A stretch of 64,000 nucleotides of DNA from Yamagishiella unicocca. Lineage: Eukaryota; Chlorophyta; Chlorophyceae; Chlamydomonadales; Volvocaceae. The notes below the pieces were generated by a model, which saw only the letters and a list, made by a program, of their open reading frames with translations, searched no databases and was not told the DNA's origin. Numbering within the stretch: the stretch's first letter is position 1; each line of letters starts with the position of its first letter. Shown here one piece after another: positions 11,320 through 26,300 of this stretch. The stretch spans positions 310,001-374,000 of the forward strand of contig BDSL01000084.1 of the NCBI GenBank assembly GCA_003116995.1. The letters are read 5' to 3'. A program made the position numbers and the translations under genes.

Positions 11320-14300
11320 TCAAACCACGTCCAGGAACAAGCACACGCCGGCAAGCACCCACTTAATCTCGGTGTGCTTGCTCTTCAGCTGGGCCTCAAA
11401 TACCTCCTCACGGAAGCGCGCCTCCGTGGTGTACACCGGGCACTTGTACACGTCTTTCATCTCCGCCTTGTCCTGCGTGACAGCGCGCACCAAGATGACC
11501 GGCATCGGGCTGAACAGCTCCTTGGGCTTGGAGTCGTCCAGCGCGCCAACCTTGTCGTCCCACCGCGCGCCCTCCAGCGTCAGACCGTGCACAAAGGCGC
11601 CATCGCGGCTGTTGGCCTCGATCTGGTCGGGCTGCTTCTTGGTGACCTCCGTGATGATGACCGTCTTGTCCAGGGGCCAGTCGTTGCGGCGGGCGGTGGC
11701 CTGCATGACCGCCGTCAGGAAGGACTGCGGGTTGAACAGCCCCGACAGCCACACAGCCTTGGGGGTCAGCAGCTCCGCCGTCCAGTCCACCAGCTGCGCA
11801 TGCCGCGCCAGCAGGTTGCCGAGCCACGAGCCCAGGGGCCGCAACGAGGGGTAGGCCAGGTTGCGCCACGAACCGGGGACGGAGTCCGTGGCCAGTGACT
11901 TGAGGAGTCGCTCCATGGGCTCCGTCATGGTCAGGTCGCCCTTGAGGCCCAGGTCCAGCTCCAGCAGAGAGCGCTTCATCTCCGCCAGCAGCATGTTCAT
12001 GCGCTCCGACTCCTGTGTCATGCGGAGTGCGAAAAAGCGGTCAGTGGGGTTGGTCACGAGGTGGAGAAAAATATTGTGCACGAGACGAATGTGCGCCAGG
12101 AGCCGTACACCAGTTATGACGAAGACCACGTCAGGAAAATGTGCACCAGCAGACGAGTAGAGACAGAAAGCTCGTCCCTCGTGGCAGGCACTACCCCACT
12201 ACGGTAACCTAATCGGCTTTACTGCGTTCGTTTTGCGGCTGACTGGAGTGCGCAGCCATCCTGCCATCCAACACCGCTGCCGCCGCACGCACCTGGATAG
12301 CCACCATGACGAAGGGCATGTTGGGGTCGTCCGGGTTGATCTTGGAGCGCACGTCCTCCATGTCGAATATGTCGGGCAGCTTGTCCACCACCTCGTCCAG
12401 CACCAGCTTGGCGCGCTCCTCGGCGCTCATGCCGCCCTCGCCGCTGCTCTCACGCGGCTGCAGCTGCACCAGGCTGTTGCAGAAGGACTCCGCCTCGCGC
12501 AGCTTGAAGCCGATTTCGGCGTTGGGGTGCAGGCCGAAGGCGAGGGGCGTCTCGGGCGGCATCTGCTCGTCGATGTACTCGAGGACCTGCGCAGGTGGAT
12601 CGGGAGCAGCGGCAAGCAATCAGCACACGCGATGCTCACGAGCTGGGCCACCAGTTCAGGCCATCCAACCACCAACATAACCAACCACCAGTACTTCGTA
12701 CCACCAACGAAAAGGCAGTTGCAAGGTAGGTCGACGTCCCCCTTCCCGCACAGCACCCAGCCGAGCTTACCTGTCGGTGGTTGGCGGTGTTGGGCGGCAT
12801 GCCGAAGGACGGGAAGAACTCCATGTTCTCTAGCAGGCCATCGTTGACATACTTGCGCAGGTAGCACATCGACAGGCGGCGGTCGTAGTCCTCCACGATG
12901 TGGCCGCCGTACATGATCTCGCCAAAGTTGTAGCGCAGGTCCTCCCACGGCACCTTGACATTGTTCTCAAGGTAGTTGTTGGCGGTTTGGCCGCAGCACA
13001 ACAGGTCGCCGGTGTTGAACGGGTAGTTCATGTTCCACCCGATGCCCGAGCGGGCGCCGGGCAGGTTGCCGACGCCGAACTTCTTGCGCTCCAGCAGCGC
13101 GGCGTGGAAGTAGCACAGCGCAAACACGATCGCACGGAACTCCGCCTGCTTGGCGCAGCTCTCCAGGATCTCCTCGTTGAAGTTGTTCCAGGCGCGGCGC
13201 AGGTTGGCCCGCAGGCCCTCCGGCGGCTCGTTGGTGAGCTTGATGCTGTTCTGCAGCAGTGAGATGGGCAGCCCGCGCTCCAGCGCCGGTGGCGGCTCCG
13301 CCGAGAGGAACAGCCGGAAGTCCGCGTGCGCCCCCTCCACCAGCTTGTCCACCTTCTTGTCCAGCTGGTTGGTGGTCCAGTCGATGGTCAAGTGGATGTT
13401 CTGCAGCAGCACCCAGCCGCCGTTCTTGTGCGCTGCCGAGAGCCTGTCCATGGCGATGGGCTCCTGGCCCTGGCCCAGCGACACGGATGCGTACTTGCCG
13501 TTGTCCAGAGTGAAGCCCAGCTTCTTACCGAGGGCCTCCACGCTACCAGCAACGTCCACGCCGGGGGAGAGGAAGACGAAGATGGGGGTGCCCGGGCTCG
13601 AGTCCATAAAGGAGCGCTCCAGGTCGTATGGCTGGCTGGTCACGTACTTGGCGCCCAGCATGTTCGTCACAAAGCGACCCATGGCGGACGTGAGACGGTC
13701 AGGACGGAGGGCCCTGCAGTGGTCAGGCAGCAAAGGATTAGGCAGGCGTCAGGTACATGGGGGCGGTGGTCGAGTACCGGGCACGCGCACCAAGGCACAC
13801 CGACAAACGCACCCCATCCGTCCCCCTCTGGTAACCCAACGCACGGCGGCAGCAGCAGTCACTCACCGGAACAGCAGCAGCTTATCGAACTCCTGCATGC
13901 GCTTCCAGTCGCCAGGCAGCGGCTCGTCCTCGGGGCGCTCCAGCTCCATCCACTCACGCCAGCGCTTGGAGCTGCCGATGAGGTCCTCGGGAAGGCCCTG
14001 CGTCAACGCAGTCAGTACAGACGCTTCAAGAATGCGAACCCCATGGTGGAATCCGGACTACAGGCTAGCTTCCTCCTCCTCCGAAGGTGGTGTGTTAGTG
14101 ACCGCAAAGCCGCAAACCTCCGAGGCGTGTGCGCAAGCGCGATGGGAACCAGAGGCCAGCCGCACCAAGGCGGTGTGCGCACGTGTATTGGGGTGCCGGT
14201 ACCCAGGTGTTCCAATCGTGTTTGTCCTGGCGGTCACCACTGTGCGGTGCGGTGCCAGGTGTGGAGCCCCTGTGCCGTCCATGTGGTGTCCCTGTGCCGC

Positions 14301-17300
14301 CCCGCCGCCCCTGTGCCCCACCTGGTAGTCGTCCAGCTCCTTGAGGGCCTGCACGCTGCCCCACACGCTGTCCGACACCCAGTCGTGAAGCGGGTTGTCG
14401 GCTCCCATGACCTTCGGGCCACGCAGCAGGTACTCGAACTTAGCGTAGTGCAGCTCGCCGCGGGAGCGCAAGATCTGCATGCACAGCTGGGTGGCCACGA
14501 TGAGCTTGTGGCGCTCGAACAGGCCTTGCGCCACGTACGCGAACAGCACGAAGCAGGTGGTCTCCACCAGCAGCTCGACACGCTTGTCCAGATCCACTTC
14601 CAGATTGAGACGCTCGGCCATCGGAACCTGGGGCCAGGCACGACAATCGATCACGTCATTTGCGCGCAACAAATTTGGGGCTATCTGGCCACTGGAAAGG
14701 GGATGGATCGGCAGAGCACAGTACGGACTGCACGCTAACGAGGCACGTTTCCAAGCGCATGTGAGAGTTTTTGTCAGCTTTGTCCACGATAGGAAAGTAT
14801 ACCTGTCACGCCCTGTCACACCCACATGAGTTCTTACTACCACTCGGCTGGCACCTGTACCGTCCTCACCTTGCTCTCGTCCCTGCCGCCGGCCGTCATG
14901 TCCATGCCCTTCTTCAGCACGAACACATAGTTGGCCATGGAGTAGTGGTAGGCGCGATCCAGTGCGTTCAGGTTATCGATCAAGAAGTACACCAAGGACC
15001 CACGGGTCGCCACAGGGCGGTACACCTCGCGCGCCTTCGCGATCTGGACTTCGGTCAACCTCGCCAGCTTGACCTTCTCCTCAATCTCCACGGCAGTGCG
15101 CTTGGTCTCCTCCAGACCCTCGATCAGCTCAATGTTCTCCAGGATGTTGCCCTGCAGGTAGGAACCCAAAGCATCGACGTCAGCTTCTTGCACAAAACGC
15201 GTGAGTAGTGCCCCCCCAATACCTGACTACGGTAACATCCCCGGGTCCGTGCACCCTTGCCCGCGTCCCAACAGCCCCACAGGCGTGCAACACATCCCCA
15301 TCCGAACGCACCGTGGCGTTGGCAAGGTTGTAGAGCAGGTTGTTCTCTAGCTCCACCAGGGTGATGTTATACTCATTGAGCGACCGCACCAGGCCGGCGG
15401 CCTGCTCCTGCAGGTCGGGGCGCTCATGGTCCACCACCAGCGCCAGCAGCTGGTCCTCCAGGCCCTTCTCCGTCACGCAGAAGTTCACCAGGGTCGTCTG
15501 GGCCGCCACCTCAGGCTTGTAGTGCGGGTTCGAGAGCTTCGTCTGCAGGTACAGGCGGAAGCGGTTGTCGTACGACACCTCCGTGTCGCCGATCTTCATG
15601 ATGACGTTGCGAGCCTTCTTGATGGTCATTTTTCCGATGACGGGGTCCAGCACGGCGTCGATATCCACCGGCAAGTTCTCGATGAGCAGGGGCCATCCGT
15701 TCTCGATGCAGTTGATGACCTGCGGGGTGGGGGCGATTGGGGTGCAGCGGGTGGGTCGTGAGGCCACCGTGGCTGAGGATACGTGGTTCCACGCCCAGGC
15801 CGGCGTGATGACTGCCATACCCTCCACCGCATGACACCTGCCTGCCGTGTTTGTCATGCAACCAACGCCGGTGTTGCTTGGCACCCCCGTCAATTCGCAT
15901 ACCTTGACAGCCCAGCCCGTCACCAGCCGCGCTGCCTGCAACCAACCTGTTCCCCGCCCTCACCTGGTCGATGTACTTGGGCTGGCTCTGCTGGATGATC
16001 ACGAGGCCGTTGTTGGTCTCCTTGTTGATGATCCACTTGATGCCCTGCAGCTGCGGGTCGATCATCAGCGCCCAGCGGCTGGCGCTGGACATGATGGCGC
16101 CGTTCTCCACGGACAGCGGGTCGGTGGGCAGGCCCTCGTTGGCCCACTTGGCCTTTGTGGCGTCGTCGGTCAGCAGGTCCAGCGGCTTAATACCGCTGGT
16201 CATGGGAATCTGGCGCTCGATGATGTCGGGCAGCCACTTCTCGTCCACGAGGCTCTTGCGGAACTGCATGTTGAACGGCCCGGCGTACGACACGAAGGCG
16301 GAGGCGATGAGCACGTCGCCCACCAGCCGGCCCTCCAGCGACTCGAGGCGCTTGATCTCGGCCCCCCAGCGAGTGTTCTCGCCCGACAGACCGTTGATCA
16401 GGCGCTCCGCCATCTGCGCCTTGCGCGCGGTGCGCTCGGCCTGCGCGATGGCGGTGTTTTTGTCCTCCGTGGCCTTCATCAGGCTCTGCTCCAGCAGAGT
16501 CACGCGGTCCTGCAGGCGCTTCACCTCAGCGCGGATGCCGCTCAGCTTCTTGTTGGCGGTGTCCAGCTTCCTGTTCGCCTCCGCCAGGGCGGCACGCTTG
16601 GGTGCGACCACCTGGTAGATGCGGAAGTACTTGCAGATGTTGATGACCCAGCTGCACAGACCGGCGGCAGCGGCGGACTTGCCCTTGATGTTCTCGGGGT
16701 TAAAGCCGTTAACCGAAATGTAGTCCTTCTCGCAAGCATCCACGCAGTTGACCTGCGGTACCGCGCCAAGTTGCAAAATGGGTAAAAGTCAGACAGCTGG
16801 GCCAAAGCTGTGCACCTCAACCAACGCACGAGAGCGAAAGCCCGCACAGCTGTCGTACCGGCACGTTATCCTTGTCGAAGCTCTTGAGACTGGCCAGGAA
16901 AGAGTTGACGTCCGCCATCATCTTCTTGCCCGCGTTCCAGTCCCGGTCCTTCGGGATCTTCCCGCCGCAGGTGAGCACCAAGCATGCCGCAGCCACCTGC
17001 ACGATCTCCGCAGCAGGGCTACCAAACGACTTGAGCTCCGACAGCTCCTTCTTGTTGAGGGAGTCGAGGGCGGCCTCAGCCTGCTGGATAATGGGCTCAG
17101 CCTCCTCAAGGTCGCGCTCACACTCCGCCTGGAAGGCCGACACATCCAGCTGCAGCCGTGTAGCCGAATCCTCATCCTGCGGGTGCAGAGTAGCAGGAGT
17201 GGCGGGGCGGAGAGCGCTTTGGTACACCAGTGCGGGATCCAGAGGCCACCATGAGGACATTGCGGTTAACAGCTCGATGCCAAAAAGCTGGCGGTATGCA

Positions 17301-20300
17301 ACTTCCACAGACCCAGCCGGCGCCGTGCCCTGCTGCCATCCTCACGTACCTCACGACCCGCTTCCACAGCCTGGTCCACCACCGCCTTCTCGCGGCCGAT
17401 GGACACAATCAGCTCATCCGTCTGCGCCTTCTTCTCCTCCACCACGATCTGCTCGTCCTTGAGCACGCGCTGCAGGTCCGTCACCTGGCCTGAGGCCTGA
17501 GCAATCTTATCGATACCGTTCTCCAGACGCTCCTTGCTGCGGCGAAGGTCGTCACGCTTGATCTGCAAAATCCAGGCGTTCGGGGGCCAAGCGGCAAAGG
17601 AAAGCTCGTGTAACACCACCACGGTTAAGCCAAGCGGCTAACAAAAGATCACTTAGAGGACGACCATCACCGTGTTGAGGTGCATGGAGCGAGTGCCGCC
17701 GCCAGAGCATATACGAGCTTACATTGAGCTTACATTGTACCGGTATGCATGTCAAAGCAGGCATCCATAGCCGCGACGCTAGCTACGACCCCTAAGATGC
17801 CACAGCTCACTAGCCCCGTGTAACCAGCCTTTATGCTGGCACCATGCACGGGAGTCCCGTCCCACCTGCAGCAGCGTCTTGTAGAGGCTGATGAGCTCCA
17901 GGTACGACTTGGGGGTGGTGTAGTTGTAGCGGCGGAAGGCCTCCTTGAAGCGCTCCGAAGCCTCCGACACGCACTGGTGCGCGTACGCCATGTGGTAGGC
18001 GATGTTCTCGCGCACCCCCTCCTCCATGTTGGGCACATCCACCAGGAAGCGCTGCGCCACGGACACCAGCGCCTCGCCCGGCCAGCCGTGGAACCAGTCA
18101 AACATGGTGCAGTTGACGAGCGCGGGGAACTGGCGCGCACGGACGCGGAACTTGTCACCCACTGGGGAGAAGCACAGGACGATGTGCAGGTAACGCCGGA
18201 CCTGCGGGCGGCATCGCCAAGGGAGGGAGAGCCAGCATAAGCGAGGGGTCCGCGGTAAATCGACCTCCATTGCGACCTGGATATCCCTGGCAGGTCACAC
18301 CCGGAGCCATACGTATACAAGCGATACGGTGGTCCCCATACCTAACACCCGTCATTGTATTGGATGAAGCGTGCTAAGCCAGCCAGTCGCGCGCGTATCG
18401 CCTCACCTTGTCGATGAAGAAGTCCCAGCAGTTCTCCACCGTGTCCAGGATGCCAGCTCCCTTAACCTCATTGCGGACTGCGTTCACGAAGGCCTCCTTG
18501 TCCTCGGGCGTGAACAGGTCCGCGATGTAGCCAGTGGACAGGAGGTCGTTGATGTAGACGAGGAAGCCCTCCTTCACGATCTGGTTGTCCGTCATGAGGA
18601 AAGTGATGGGCGTACCCTTGGTGCCGGCCTTGCGGTACAGCCCCAGCAGGTTCTCCTTGAAATCGGCAATGCCGTACGTGGACGACACGGAGATCTGGTA
18701 CACCTCGTAGCCGCAGATGAAGGACGCCAGGCGAGCCAGCGACTGCTTGCCGGAGCCTCCGACGCCCACCAGCATGGCGTTACCGCGAGGCAGGTCGATA
18801 ATGCGGCTAATGCGTGTCACGTGCTCCATGGCCTGCTGGAACAGCACCAGCTCCATGACGGCATTGGACTCGTTGTACTCCTTCAGCTTGTCCTCCAGCG
18901 TCTTGCGCAGGGTGTCGTACTGGGGGATGGAGCAGTAGACCGGCAAGTCGTCTGACGAGTATGTCATGGAGGCGTGTGAAGCGTAGATGAGCGGGCGCTC
19001 CTCAATCGCGGTCATGCCACCGCAGTCGTCAAAGTACCTGCAGAGGTGCAACGAGGACGGGGACGGGGCTCTCGGTTTAAGGGCGGATAAGGAAGAGCAG
19101 GTAAGGAAGAGCAGACAGGGAAGAGAAGACAGTGTAGAGCAGACGCGAAGGAGCAGACGCGGAATGGATGCCACGTCGGAGCAACAGCACAGCAAGGGCG
19201 GGCCCCAGCGGCGCTGGTCAAGTAGCCATGAGCCACTTCCTTCAGAGGTCGCAACTGCTCTCAGCCCTGCCCCTGGTACCCACTTCTTTGTGACGGCGAC
19301 CCTGAACTCGTCGAATTTGATCATGTCGGCGTCGTTGATCATGCGGTCGCGGAAGACACGCTCGCACTCGTGCACCCACAGGCGTGCCGCCTTGATGGGC
19401 TCGAAGTAGTTTTCCTTGATCATGCGACACAAGCCCTGAGACATGGCAAACGGCAGGTGGTCATACGCGGGAACGACGGATGGGGTCGAGGGCTGAAGCC
19501 AGGCGATATTGGAATCGTGCGGGTGGGTGGTTCCGATCGCCACGTGCTCACCTGAGCGATGTTGGACAGATCGCGTAGGTTGAACTGGTAGTGGAACTTG
19601 ACGGCCGACGGCAGGAAGTTGTTCATGACCTGCGGTGTTCATGGTGGCGTGTTCGTATTAATCCATGTCCTGCCAGCATGGCGCTCACGGTAGCCCTTAG
19701 CTCTTAGTGATCCGGTCCATGGCGCTCGCTCCCAACGACGACAATCGGATAAAACACGGGCCTGGTCCATGCAGCAGGCAGATCACCCGGTGCGCGCGGT
19801 AAGCACTCACATTGCGGTGCAGCTCAATGGTGGCGTCCACGAGCTTGGTGGGCATCTTGGCCATGTCGGCGTCGAAGCCAGACAGGTGGCCGTCAATGAT
19901 CTGGAAGTACATCGCACGCGTGATGTCGCTGGTGGGCATCTGCACCGCGAACGTGACGAAGTGGCGCTGCATGCGCGGCGTGATGTTGAAGGAGCCGGCG
20001 GTGGGGTTCATGCAAGCCGCCATCTGGCAGTGAATGATCTCCTTCAGTTGGATCTTGACCTTGTCGTACCAGCCGTGGTAGTCGACCATCTGCCGAAGCA
20101 GCTCAATGGACGACTGCGTGTCGTACTTGTCGACCAGGGGCATGTTCATGTCGTCCACGAAGTACACCATGCGCTTGGAGCCAGGTGGGCCGTAGCGCAC
20201 GCCTGCAGCCCAGAGGACACAGAGTTCGCCGCGAGAAAACATAGCACTGAGAAGCAAGGCTCGCATTGCATCGTAACACCACCAAACAGGCTTATTGTCA

Positions 20301-23300
20301 AACAATGCCTCGCGCGCAACGTACCGTTCCCTTTACAGCGTTCGCTATGGTTTCTGAATGCCCTCAAGAGCCGGCCTACAGCGACTCGCATGGCAGAAAC
20401 CGTGGACACGGTCAGCACCCACCCGACTTCTTCTCGAGGGGCTGCTCCAGGATGACCTGTAGCGCCGGCGCCTCCGACAGTGAGTTCATGTTGATGGTGT
20501 AGTAGGTCATGGCCTCGGTGTCCATGTTGCGCAGCTTGTTGATCATGATGGCGGACTTGCCGGTGCCGGTGTTGCCCACAAACATGGCGAAGTGCTTATT
20601 GGAGATGAGCGAGTCCAGGAAGTAGGTCAAGCGCGTCGTCTCGACAGTCGGCACGAACAGCGAGCCGAAGTCGCCCGGAATGTACTGGAACTTGACCACC
20701 TTCTCCTCCCAGGGCACCATGATGCACTGCGTCTCGTCCACGAAGTAGTCGTACACGACGCCCTTCTCCGGGAACTGCACGTCCTTCCACTCCGATACCC
20801 ACCACTTGGAGAACTGGGTGCGGTAGTCGGTGACCTTGTCCACAAGCATGACGCCACCAAAGGCCCAGATGCAGGCGAACACGAAGTGGTAGTGAAGCAG
20901 CTTCTTGTCCGGCGGCGGCGCACCCCTGCGTGGAAATGGGAATTTGGAACCAGGGCTCAAGCTAAATGCCATCGAACATGTTACTTGATTCGTTATACAT
21001 TGGCGCCTAAGACTCGCGCTTCGTGCAAATGAAGGTCCGCGTTTTGGCCAGGCGCACCTGACCGTCTCCTTGGGCAGGATGCCCTCCAGGATCTTGCAGA
21101 TGGTCATGGCCTGGTTGACGGGCGGCAGCGGCACCACCGTCTTGAAGTTGCGGCGGCAGTGCTCCAGGCAGGGGTCCACGTACTTGGTGAACAGGGCCGT
21201 GAGCAGCGGCCTGTACTCGGCAGCCTGCAGCAGCAGCAGGAAGCAGGAAGGGTAGGCAGGCTTTCTAGACGCGGAGGGTGGACGTGGTGTAACTACATCG
21301 ACGGCCATGGACTACATAATCAAGCGCAGCCAGGGGCAGTCAAGCTAGCAGCGGCGCTCTTTTGTCACTCCCCCTACCTCCAGCTTGTCAATCCAGCTGG
21401 CGACCACGGGCTGCCAGCCTACGTCGTCCGAGTTCATGAAAATGACACCGCCGCGAGACACGGTGGCGGGGGAGCAGTGGACCATGTGGTTGATCTCCAG
21501 CAGCAGCCTCATGGACGGAGTTAGAGGGATGCGCTCGTTTGAGGCGAGCGTAAGCATCTTGTTGTCGTCCATCACGGTGTTCATCGACTCGATCCATTCC
21601 GCGTCAATGTCACCGTCCAGTACAATCCACTGGTGCTTGTTGGACTTGTTGTTGGCCATGTTGCGGAAGGTGACCGACATAAGGCCCTCCTTCCACTCAC
21701 GGGTGGCCGGGTGGAGGAAGCCGTACAGCTCATTACGGGTGACGGCCTTCGGGTTGACGGCCTGGAGAAAGCGATCGTGACGGCGAGGAAGCGTGAGGCG
21801 TTTAGGGAGGGCACGACGCCAGGTGTAGTAACCAAGCCGGCGATATATATACATCGGGCAAACGCATCGAGGCAGGCATCTTGGGTCGTCACCAGGCCGG
21901 ATTAATACCAATCCCCAACCCTACCTTACATCCCGGATTTTCTGTCAAACGCCCTGGTGCTCCACTGAACCCCCCCCCTTCACCCACCCACCCACCTGAT
22001 ACACCGTCTTCTCGCCGATGGCGTTCTGCGCGCGCATGAGTGTGCGCCACACCGCTGTCTTGCCGCAGCCGGCAGAGCCCAGCAGGAACACGGACCAGCG
22101 CACCACGAACAGCTCACGCAGCTGGCTGATCTTGAGCAGGAACTGCTCGTCGGGCTGGTAGCCCAGCTCGTTCGCAGCCTTGGCGGCCTGTGGGGGCCAC
22201 CAGGGAGGGTGCAACTCGTGAAGGACGGGGCGGCCCCAATGGAGGTAGGCATTTAGCCATCTTTAAATAATGTCTCGCATCGCTGTACAATCAATGACCC
22301 GCCGTCTCCCGACCGGGGCACGCACCGCTTCGTCGAAGGCCTTGTCCAGTGCACGGGGAACCAGCTCGAGCGTCTTGGGGAAGAGGTCGTTGAGCAGGCC
22401 CATGAAGATGCTGGTGTCGTCGGCCGTCAGCTTACCCAGGTTGAAGTCACGCAGCGCACGCAGCAGCACCTGGTGTGTTGCGAGGAAGAGCGCAAGGCGG
22501 GGCCCGGCACGGTTAGTACGGAAATGAGCGGTCGGGCCCACACAAGGAAGGTTAAGCCTTCTACCCCGGGTGGGATCACGTCCGAGGAGGCCGCCCGGGG
22601 CAGACGCCCGACGCCCGTCGATGGGGCGACCGATGGGGCGACTTGCCCCAGGTCACGTTTGAGGATTGCTTCCAAGCCGCGGTGGTCAATCGCTGGTGCT
22701 TCCCGAGCGCCGGCAGCTACGGCGACATGGGAGCGTGCCGCGCTGTCAGCGGGTGCACCCCTGCCGCGAGGTGCTCATCCAGGAGGTGACGAAGGCGATG
22801 GTGGCGGCGCCCCCGAGGGTGCGCCCGGGGGGATAGGGCCTGAGCGCCGGTAGGAATTGAGTGGCCCAGACTAGTTGTGTGACAGGCAATCCAGCACACC
22901 AGCTTGTGCTTGCGTCCACATGGACTCGGGATATGCTGACTCAAGTGTAACAGTACACACGCACACACAGACAGACCAGGGGGCGCGGCCGCAGCACCAT
23001 CCCAGGACCCGCCTCACCTTGTCCTCGCTGAGCTCCGGAGCGGCGCGTTTCATGCCACCAGCCACGTATAGCGTGGTCTTGATGGCGCGCAGCTTCCAGT
23101 CGTAGTGGCGACTCTTGGACAGCAGGTCCTCGCACAGCTTGTAGAGGATCACGAACTTGCGCGACAGCATCTTGGACATCTGGAAGCCCTCCGCCATGAG
23201 CATGATCTCGCAAATCAGCGCCAGGTCGGGCACCACCATCGACACGGGGCGGAACAGCGCCTGCATGCGGTTTGTTTAACGCAACGACTCGGTTACATGC

Positions 23301-26300
23301 GAGATCGGGAACAGTAATATAACTATGTTAACGTACCCCTTCCGTGTTGATGTAGCGGGTTCATCCCCACAGGGTGCGCTAGCTCAGCCGCCATCTACAG
23401 GCAGCGGCCAACATCCAGCAGCTCCCGATCGACCCCAACGCCCTCCACCAGCCCGCCCAGCCCACACGAACCAATCCGACTCACCTTCAGCGACTCGGGC
23501 AGCTCCGCACGACCTGGGTAGCCGGGGTTCATGGTAATAAACGCCATGACGGTGGGCTTGAGGCTGATCTCCGCATCCTCGAAGATGAACCGCTCCTTCT
23601 TGGCGCGGATGGCGTCCAGGACCGTCTTGTATTGCGTGCTGCACACCGACAGCACGGCCACGGGGATGCGATTGAACTCGTCGAAGCAACCCCACGCGCC
23701 GGTCTGGGCCAGACCCTTGTACGTGTGGCCCATGGCCTTGTAGTCCATTTGGTCGGAGCAGTTAAAGACGTAGCACTGGATGCCCAGCGCACGCGCCAAG
23801 TCCTTGGTGGTCTCCGTCTTGCCTGTGCCGGCCGGGCCGGCGGGTGCACCACCCAGGACCAGGCGCTGGGCCTGAGTGAGCGTGATGAAGCAGCGGTCGG
23901 TGAGGGGAGTAATGCACAGGCAGCCGCAGTTGCCGATGTACTCGTAGCTGTAGGCGATCTCGGCGTCGCAGATGTTGACCTGGCACGTCTTGGTCTTCTC
24001 CGACTGGATGTAGCGCAGCTGGGACTGCCATTGGAAGCACATCTGGTCCTCCACGCGCTCATCGATGAGCTTCTGCACCAAGTCGCGAGAGTGCACGTCG
24101 ATCGTGCACAGCGTGATGAGCTTCTTGCGGTCCAGCGAGGTCTGCTCCTTGTTGATGTCGTCGATCAGGTCGGCCAGCTGTTGCACCTGGCGGTCCAGCT
24201 CCACCTTCAGCGCCTCCTCATTGCCTGCGGGGTGGTGGAAGGGAGGACAGGGATGCAGGTGGTGAGGCGAGGGATCATGATTGGCTAGGAAGCCCCTTCA
24301 TGCGGCTGGCTGCGTGCACCACATCCACAAAGCCGGGCATGCAACAATAAGCTAACACTAGCCAGGCAAAAGCGGCCTTCCAACGATAGCTAGCCGCTGC
24401 TCACCCTCCTCCAGGTCGTCGAACGCCTCGTTGACCTCCTGCGTGAAGAACGTGCGGCTGACGGCCACAGTGTTCTGCGCGCTGTACTTGTAGAGCCACG
24501 TGGTGCGCGGCATCTCGTCGTATGTGGGGATGGCCTTGCGGAACTCCACCTGCAGCGCCTGCTTCATGCTGTCCACCACGTTCTGCAGCCAAACCTCCAC
24601 GGGGCCGTCGCAGGAGCAGTCGGCAACGAACTCCACCACCTCGGCCTCCTTGGAGTGCATGTGCGTCGCGATCTTGGTAGGGTCGCCGCGCTCGTCCTTC
24701 CTGCGGGGTGCAAATCAGTGGATGTGAAGACACGTTAAGCGCGCTGAAGACTTCCGCCGCCGGCTTCCAGACGCCCCCTCAAAAGTGGGCATCTTTGAGG
24801 CGTGCATCATGAAAACCCTCTAAATCATTCGTCCATTCCAAGTTAGTAGGCGACCCCAGACCCCGCGCACCTGAAAGACAGGTTGTCGATGTTGTCGAAG
24901 CACTTCTGCAGGTGGCGCAGGATGAGCTGCGGGTTGGAGCCCTTGGACAGGATGTCCAGCAGGTCGGCAGGGGACACGAAGTAGAAGCGGGGGAAGGCCA
25001 CGCGCTTGGTCTCCAGGTACTCCTGCAGCGCCTTCTCGCACTGCTCCAGCATGGTCTGCATGTTCTCAAGGCGCTCCTGGCGACCCTCAAACGTGCACGC
25101 CTCCACCACGTTTGTGATGTCGGGCGCGGCACGCATCAGATCCTGGGGGCGAAAGAAAAGCAAGGAAGCGCATTTCAATCGGCAAGCCGAGCAGCCCGGC
25201 AACACTCCCCGCGGCATTGCACATACCCCGTCATACCGCGTCATATATGTATCATGGAGACACACCAGTCGAGAGCCCCGTAACCACCCTGGCTGTCATG
25301 ACGCGCGCACAGCCTGAGCGGCGGGCCCTAAGCAGGCATGCAAGTCTTTTGTTTGCCATACATACCTGGAAATCGGCATTGACAGCGTCGAAGCGCTTCG
25401 AGTCCTCCGGCAGCTGCACACGAATATCGGCCGAGCCGATGAAGATGGATTCCAGGTTCTGCCACTTCTTCTGCACGTTCTGCCACGTCTCCAGCACCGC
25501 GGACACCCTGCCCATGTTGTTCTGCCACTTGGACACCGTCTCCAGGAACATGGGGTTCGACTGCACGTACTTCTGGCCCGACAGGTTCTGCAGCTGCAGG
25601 TTGTCCGCCTCAAGCGCCTCGTTGACCGTGTCCTCCACCGCCAGAGACATGACGTCCGAGTCCTGCGGGGTGTTGAACCACGGGAGGTGGTTGGTGAAGA
25701 GGAGGCAGGCGCAGCCATGTGGGGCTAACCAAACAGCGTGCCAAGGGACGAGATTCGGGCGGGGCAAGGGCGCGCGCCTTTCGATGCTGCCACAAGCAAA
25801 ATCCGGACGCATGGACTACCGGCCGGTTCAGCCACCTCCAACGCTCTGCCCGCAGGCTCTGCGCAGCAGCGATGCACGCTTTGCCGCCAACCCACCTGGT
25901 ACGACGCAAAACCCAGGCTGAGGCCGGCCCACGTGTCCTCGATTTTCTTGAGCTGCTTCTCAATGTTGAGTTCCTTCTGGGCGCGATCAACAATCTCGGA
26001 GCATGCGTCCACGTAGTTGTGCAGCTCCAGCGCAAGCAGGTCGCCCAGGCAGAACTTGTCGTCCATGATGAAGTGCTTGCCAGTGGTCTGCATCAGCAGC
26101 TTCCAGTGCCGCTCGCGCATGGCGGGGTGATGCAGGTCCTGGAGGAGGAGGAGCAGTAGGAGGCACACAACGGAGGAAATCAGAACCAGTGCAATGTTGG
26201 CTACAATTCATTCGAGCAGAGCGTTGCGCGATTATGGCGCAATGGTGAGGCTGTTGAGCTTGTTACCTCATCCAGTACATGTCGTACCCGGGTCCCTGCA